From Jannaschia pohangensis (GTDB taxonomy: Bacteria > Pseudomonadota > Alphaproteobacteria > Rhodobacterales > Rhodobacteraceae), in NCBI RefSeq assembly GCF_900113875.1, contig NZ_FORA01000001.1, positions 1,054,001 through 1,118,000 of the forward strand: 64,000 nucleotides of DNA, in the 5' to 3' direction. Positions within the stretch are counted from its first letter, which is position 1, and the number at the start of each line of letters is the position of its first letter. Below, piece by piece: positions 60,411 to 64,000 of the stretch. The translations under genes were made by a program, and so were the position numbers. Below the pieces are notes generated by a model, which made no database searches, was not told the DNA's origin, and saw nothing but the letters and a program-made list of their open reading frames with translations.

Positions 60411-62051
60411 TCATTTAACCTTGTCGGCGCGTGCCAGCAAGAGGACTGCGACCAATCCGACGCAAGTTATCACCAGGGCCGCCGGGGCGGCTTGGGACAG
60501 GCGTTCCAGCGACGCCTGATCGTGGACCCGGGTCGCCAATGTGTCGAACCCGAAGGGCCGCAGCAGAAGCGTCGCGGGCAATTCCTTGACGCTGTCCACG
60601 AAGACCAGAAGCAGGGCCATGGCGATGGAGCTGCGCATCAGCGGCAGATGGATCGCCCGCAGCGTGGCCCCCGGCCCGCGCCCGAGCGACCGCGCGGCCA
60701 AGGGCAACGAGGGCGGGATCCGACCCAGGGCCGCGTCCGCCGCCCCCTGACCGATGGCGAAGAACCGAACGACATAGGCAAAGACCAGTGCCGCCGAGCT
60801 ACCCGTCAGGATCAGCCCCGGGTCCCATCCGGTCAGCGCCAGGACCGCGTCCGCCACCCGGTTGTCGAACGCCGCCAGCGGGATCAACACGCCCAGCCCC
60901 AGAACCGCACCGGGGGCAGCGTATCCCACGGTCGTCACCGGTAGCAAAAGGCGCGGCAGGGTCCGCCCCGCCATCCGCACGCCGTAGGTCATGAACAGGG
61001 CAAGCCCGACACAGAGGACCGAGGCCGCGCCCGCGACCACCAGCGTGTTCAGGATCGCCCGTACCAACCCCGGGGCCAGCCAGCCGTCAGCGGCCACCAC
61101 CGCGTGCCAAAGCATCACCGACGCCGGAAAGACGAAGCCCAACAGGACCGGCAACAGGCACACCGCGAAGGCGGCCCACCCCGCGCGGCCCGTCAGCACC
61201 ATGCGGGTGACGGGGCGCTGCGACCGGGGTGCCTGCCAGAAGCGGCGCCGCGCGCGCGATTGCCGCTCGATCCAGACGAGGCCCGCGATCAGGACCAGCA
61301 CCACACAGGCGATCTGCGCCGCGCCGCCCGCGTTGCCCCCCGACAGCCAGGTCGTGAAGATGCCCGTGGTCAGGGTCTGGACGCCGAAAAAATCGACGGT
61401 GCCGAAGTCGTTGACCGCCTCCATCATGGCGACCGCCGTCCCTGCCGCGATGGCGGGCCGGGCGAGCGGCAGGCCGACGCGCAGGAACCTCTGCCACGGC
61501 CCCGCGCCCAGGGCCCGAGCGACTTCGTAGCCGGCCCCCGACTGTTCGGAAAAGGCGGCGCGCGCCAGAAGATAGACATACGGATAGAGCGACAGCCCGA
61601 TCACCAGCACCGCGAAAGGCAGCGACCGGATCTTGGGAAAGCTGTAGTCGGCGGCGCTCGACCAGTCGAAGGTCGCCCGCAACGCCACCTGAAGCGGCCC
61701 CGCGTAGTCGAGGAAATCGACCAGCGCATAGGCACCGACATAGGCCGGGATCGCCAGCGGCATCAGCAGCGCCGAGGCCAGCCAGCGCCGCCCCGGAAAC
61801 TCGTGCATCGCCACCAGCCAGGCCGTCCCCGTCCCCAGAACCGCCGCCAGCGCGCCCACCCCCGCCATCAGGATCAGCGTTGTCGCGATATAGCGCGGCA
61901 GGACCGTATCCATCAGATGCGGCCAGATATTCTGGGTCGGTAAGGCCGCCAGCCAGAACACTGCGACAATCGGCACAAGGACCAGCGCGGCAATTGCCAC
62001 GGCCCCCGCCGACCACAGGTCCGGCTTGATCCGAGTGTTTCCGTCAGACAT
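60411..62051 (-). CDS. Iron(III)-type ABC transporter permease
   Basis: A 546-residue FbpB/SfuB-type permease: two fused halves, each about six helices, with the EAA-like loops YEVARALGAGPWQRFLRVGLPLA (first half, partly quoted) and AARSLGRGPGATLRAIHLPL (second half). This double-length layout is typical of ferric iron permeases. The partner binding protein and ATPase are not adjacent in the window; the binding protein at 30738 is of the same broad class but lies far away. The start MSDGNTRIKPDLW at 62051 is clear. Confidence 0.88.
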   Translation of the reverse strand: MSDGNTRIKPDLWSAGAVAIAALVLVPIVAVFWLAALPTQNIWPHLMDTVLPRYIATTLILMAGVGALAAVLGTGTAWLVAMHEFPGRRWLASALLMPLAIPAYVGAYALVDFLDYAGPLQVALRATFDWSSAADYSFPKIRSLPFAVLVIGLSLYPYVYLLARAAFSEQSGAGYEVARALGAGPWQRFLRVGLPLARPAIAAGTAVAMMEAVNDFGTVDFFGVQTLTTGIFTTWLSGGNAGGAAQIACVVLVLIAGLVWIERQSRARRRFWQAPRSQRPVTRMVLTGRAGWAAFAVCLLPVLLGFVFPASVMLWHAVVAADGWLAPGLVRAILNTLVVAGAASVLCVGLALFMTYGVRMAGRTLPRLLLPVTTVGYAAPGAVLGLGVLIPLAAFDNRVADAVLALTGWDPGLILTGSSAALVFAYVVRFFAIGQGAADAALGRIPPSLPLAARSLGRGPGATLRAIHLPLMRSSIAMALLLVFVDSVKELPATLLLRPFGFDTLATRVHDQASLERLSQAAPAALVITCVGLVAVLLLARADKVK

Positions 62052-62135
62052 ACACCCGCGCTAGAGGATTGGCGTTTGCCTGTCCAGCGGGGCATCGCTA
62101 TCGTGCGGCGAAACGCACCACATGGGCAGAAAACC

Positions 62136-62999
62136 TTGGATATTGCCATTCACCTCGGCGCGCATTGCACCGACGAGGATCTGATCCTGCGCACCCTTGC
62201 CGACAACGCGCCCCTGATGGCGCGCAATGGCGTGGCCCTGCCTGCGCCAAACAAGGCCCGCCCGGCCCTGCGCAAGGCGTTGCAAGCGGGCGGCAATCTG
62301 GTGCCGGGCATGGGCAATCCGCTGGTGGGCGAATTGCTCGACGGACATGACGGCTCACGGATGGTCCTGAGCTACGAGGGCTTTCTGGGCACCTATGCCA
62401 CGGTCCTGTCGGGGCCATCGATGTATCCCGCGGCGGGCCAGCGCTGCACCATGTTGCGCGATCTGTTTCCCGGGCATGCGGTGTCGTTCTTCCTTGCGCT
62501 GCGCAACCCCGCCACCCTGATCCCCGCCCTGTTCGAGGCCTCTTCGGTGACCGACTTCGGCGCCTTCGTGAATGGTCACGACCTGTCGGCGATCACATGG
62601 TCCGAACCCATTGCCGCCATCCGGGCCGCCTGCCCCGAAGTGCCGCTGACGGTCTGGTGCAACGAAGACCTGCCGATGATCTGGACCGATGTGCTCGAAG
62701 CGATTTCCGGGGTCGAGGGGCCGAAGATCGGCGATCTCGCCATTCTGGAACAGATCATGACGGACCCGGGCATCGCACGGCTCAAGACCTATCTGGCCGA
62801 TAATCCACCGGCCAATTCCGCGACGCGGCGCAAGGTCATCACGGCCTTCTTGGGAAAATACGCCGACGACTCCAAGGTCGCCCCCGAGATCGCGCAACCT
62901 GGCTGGACCGACGAGATGATCGCGGGTCTGTCGAACCTCTATGAGCAGGATGTGGCGCGGGTGAAGGCCATGGGCGACATCACCTTCATCGCCCCCTGA
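62136..62999 (+). CDS. Hypothetical cytosolic protein (about 287 aa)
   Basis: A soluble protein with LDIAIHLGAHCTDEDLILRT near the start, GQRCTMLRDLFPGHAVSFFL and PEVPLTVWCNEDLPMIWTDV. The early IHLGAHCT...LILRTLADN layout is like a sulfotransferase that has lost its P-loop, a type common in Rhodobacterales, but this is only a resemblance. The start is uncertain: TTG at 62136 gives the family-like N-terminus, while the frame is open to a TTG at 62076. Divergent from the iron permease. Confidence 0.65.
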   Translation: MDIAIHLGAHCTDEDLILRTLADNAPLMARNGVALPAPNKARPALRKALQAGGNLVPGMGNPLVGELLDGHDGSRMVLSYEGFLGTYATVLSGPSMYPAAGQRCTMLRDLFPGHAVSFFLALRNPATLIPALFEASSVTDFGAFVNGHDLSAITWSEPIAAIRAACPEVPLTVWCNEDLPMIWTDVLEAISGVEGPKIGDLAILEQIMTDPGIARLKTYLADNPPANSATRRKVITAFLGKYADDSKVAPEIAQPGWTDEMIAGLSNLYEQDVARVKAMGDITFIAP

Positions 63000-63032
63000 G
63001 GTTTTGGGACGGGGCCTTGCGGCCCCACCCCC

Positions 63033-63308
63033 TCAGCTCATTCCGAGCGCTTCCTTGTACATTTCCAGCACGGCCTCTTCCTCGGCCACGTCGTCGGGCT
63101 CGCGCTTGCGCAGCGCGATGACCTTGCGCATCACCTTGGTGTCATAGCCCCGGCCCTTGGCCTCGGCGAAGACCTCCTTGACCTGTTCGGCCAGGTCCTT
63201 CTTCTCCTGCTCCAGCCGCTCGACCCGTTCGATGAACTGACGCAGCTCGTCGGCGGTAACGCGGTAGGTATCCGAGGGACCATCGTCCACCACATGTAGG
63301 TCGGCCAT
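63033..63308 (-). CDS. gapR: GapR family nucleoid-associated protein (DUF2312)
   Basis: A 91-residue DUF2312 protein: TADELRQFIERVERLEQEKK DLAEQVKEVF and AKGRGYDTKVMRKVIALRK. In Caulobacter GapR binds overtwisted AT-rich DNA ahead of replication and transcription and stimulates topoisomerases; it is conserved in alphaproteobacteria. The long N-terminal coiled coil and basic C-terminal part fit. The start MADLHVVDDGPSD at 63308 is chosen after an AGGAGC site. Chromosomal, not part of island 2. Confidence 0.9.
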   Translation of the reverse strand: MADLHVVDDGPSDTYRVTADELRQFIERVERLEQEKKDLAEQVKEVFAEAKGRGYDTKVMRKVIALRKREPDDVAEEEAVLEMYKEALGMS

Positions 63309-63387
63309 TTTCGCTGCTCCTCTTGTATCGATCAGATGCCTTCGGTAGCGCCGGGGCAGACATGATGCAACGGAAGGACGGCCCGAA

Positions 63388-63603
63388 ATGGAAGCTTTGA
63401 TCTGGATCGGCGCAGGGCTTGTCGTGATGGGCATCCTCGGGCTGCTCTATTGCATCGTCGTCGCCGCCCGCGCCAAGCGCGAAGGCCTCGAGGGTGACGC
63501 CATGGCCGCCCGCCTGAAACGCCTCGTCGCCCTCAACCTCGCCGCCCTCGCAATCTCGGCCCTGGGCCTGATGACCGTGGTGACGGGCATACTCCTCGGC
63601 TGA
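63388..63603 (+). CDS. Small membrane protein, unknown (71 aa)
   Basis: A 71-residue protein with two predicted membrane helices (MEALIWIGAGLVVMGILGLL at 3-24 and about 46-68) joined by a basic loop with AARAKREGLEGDAMAARLKR. Such two-helix proteins are common beside gapR in Rhodobacterales as far as I recall, but no function is known. Divergent from gapR. Confidence 0.65.
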   Translation: MEALIWIGAGLVVMGILGLLYCIVVAARAKREGLEGDAMAARLKRLVALNLAALAISALGLMTVVTGILLG

Positions 63604-63679
63604 CCGCTCCGGCCATCGCTCCAACGCGGCGGGGGCTGGCTCCCGGCGGCAAATCCACCCCTTGGGGTCAGACCGCACC

Positions 63680-64000
63680 TCAATCAGGAACGATGACACC
63701 CGCGTGCTTCAGTTTGTGTTCCGGCTCCACGTGGATCGTCACCTTGGCATCGTCCAGAAGCTCTTTCAGGGCCGCCTCGATCCGGTCGCAGATCTCATGG
63801 GCCTGAAACACCGTCGTGTCGCCCGGGACCACCAGGTGAAAATCGATGAAGGTCGCCACCCCGGCATGGCGCGTCCGCAGGTCGTGCGCCTCCATCGCGC
63901 CGCCGGCCTCCGCCGCGATGGTCTTGCGGATGTCGGTCAACGTCTGCTCTGACACGGCCTCGTCCATCAGGCCGCCGACGGAGTCCTTGACGATCTTCCA
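63680..64000 (-). CDS. Cation diffusion facilitator family transporter, C-terminal end
   Basis: The last 106 codons of a CDF-type metal exporter; the gene continues beyond the window. The visible part is the end of the membrane domain (KDSVGGLMDEAVSEQTLTDI) and the cytoplasmic domain with HDLRTRHAGVATFIDFHLVV PG and IEAALKELLDDAKVTIHVEP E, the ferredoxin-like fold carrying conserved His and Asp metal ligands. Members export Zn2+, Fe2+ or Mn2+; the ion cannot be told from this part. Confidence 0.88.
   Translation of the reverse strand, partial: WKIVKDSVGGLMDEAVSEQTLTDIRKTIAAEAGGAMEAHDLRTRHAGVATFIDFHLVVPGDTTVFQAHEICDRIEAALKELLDDAKVTIHVEPEHKLKHAGVIVPD

Noticed and set aside
63011-63026. GGGGCC/GGCCCC hairpin as a bidirectional terminator
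   Set aside because: It lies between convergent genes but has no T-run on either strand; GC-rich sequence gives such stems by chance.

Overview
The window looks like a chromosomal segment of a Rhodobacterales (Roseobacter-group) alphaproteobacterium. The reasons are the high GC content, the his gene order hisB-hisH-x-hisA-x-x-hisF-hisE, a GapR (DUF2312) gene, Rhizobium-type frcBCA and rhaDI/rhaRSTPQUK sugar operons, a TctABC system with TctDE, and a large RTX protein ending in a Hint domain. No rRNA, CRISPR array or replication origin was seen.

Layout. (1) 1-6548: the integrase-proximal end of an integrated element, with all genes on the minus strand: tyrosine integrase, a small protein, an AlpA-type regulator, an archaeo-eukaryotic-type primase and a run of unrecognised, partly overlapping genes that leaves the window on the left. 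Its right boundary is the 3' half of a tRNA-Gly(GCC) gene with its terminator. (2) 6677-18356: housekeeping genes. These are an RTX/Hint protein, the his genes (hisB, H, A, F, E) with small unrelated genes between them, a PRC-barrel protein, a CoA-binding protein, rlmB with a coupled zinc-ribbon protein, tRNA-Tyr, and a DUF305/cytochrome c pair behind a CueR-like palindrome. (3) 18391-22745: frcBCA sugar ABC transporter with a divergent ROK repressor. (4) 24114-31739: DUF4387, AtuA-like and TctABC genes facing TctD-TctE and a periplasmic binding protein, apparently one carboxylate uptake and catabolism unit. (5) 31744-37479: CaiB-type CoA transferase, a DUF4112/BrkB/AI-2E-transporter operon, an SDR and kynureninase. 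(6) 37579-48313: a complete L-rhamnose regulon, rhaDI facing rhaRSTPQUK, around a symmetric four-half-site operator. (7) 48314-50414: a decayed stretch with a gene desert, a YjbR gene, a truncated VOC gene and a dead IS3-family element. (8) 50433-60343: a second, about 9.9 kb island in the 3' end of tRNA-Thr(UGU), with a multiply broken integrase, AlpA-type regulator, DnaG-like primase, DUF3987 protein, small genes and a large MmeI-like single-chain restriction-modification enzyme. (9) 60327-64000: tRNA-Thr, an Fbp-type iron permease, a hypothetical protein, gapR, a small membrane protein and the end of a cation diffusion facilitator.

How it works together. The chromosomal middle is built for scavenging sugars and organic acids. 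Each uptake unit has its own regulator: ROK for frc, the TctDE two-component system for tct, and DeoR-type RhaR for rha. Both sugar ABC operons carry a hairpin between the binding-protein gene and the rest, which probably sets a high binding-protein level. The two edges are satellite-like islands with the same plan (integrase, AlpA-type regulator, primase, cargo) but different primase families. The right island can no longer excise with its own integrase, yet keeps an apparently intact restriction-modification gene. The best places to look for something undescribed are the uncharacterised cassette at 1-2663, the satellite replication module at 51787-56336, and the MmeI-like enzyme with a C-terminal extension.
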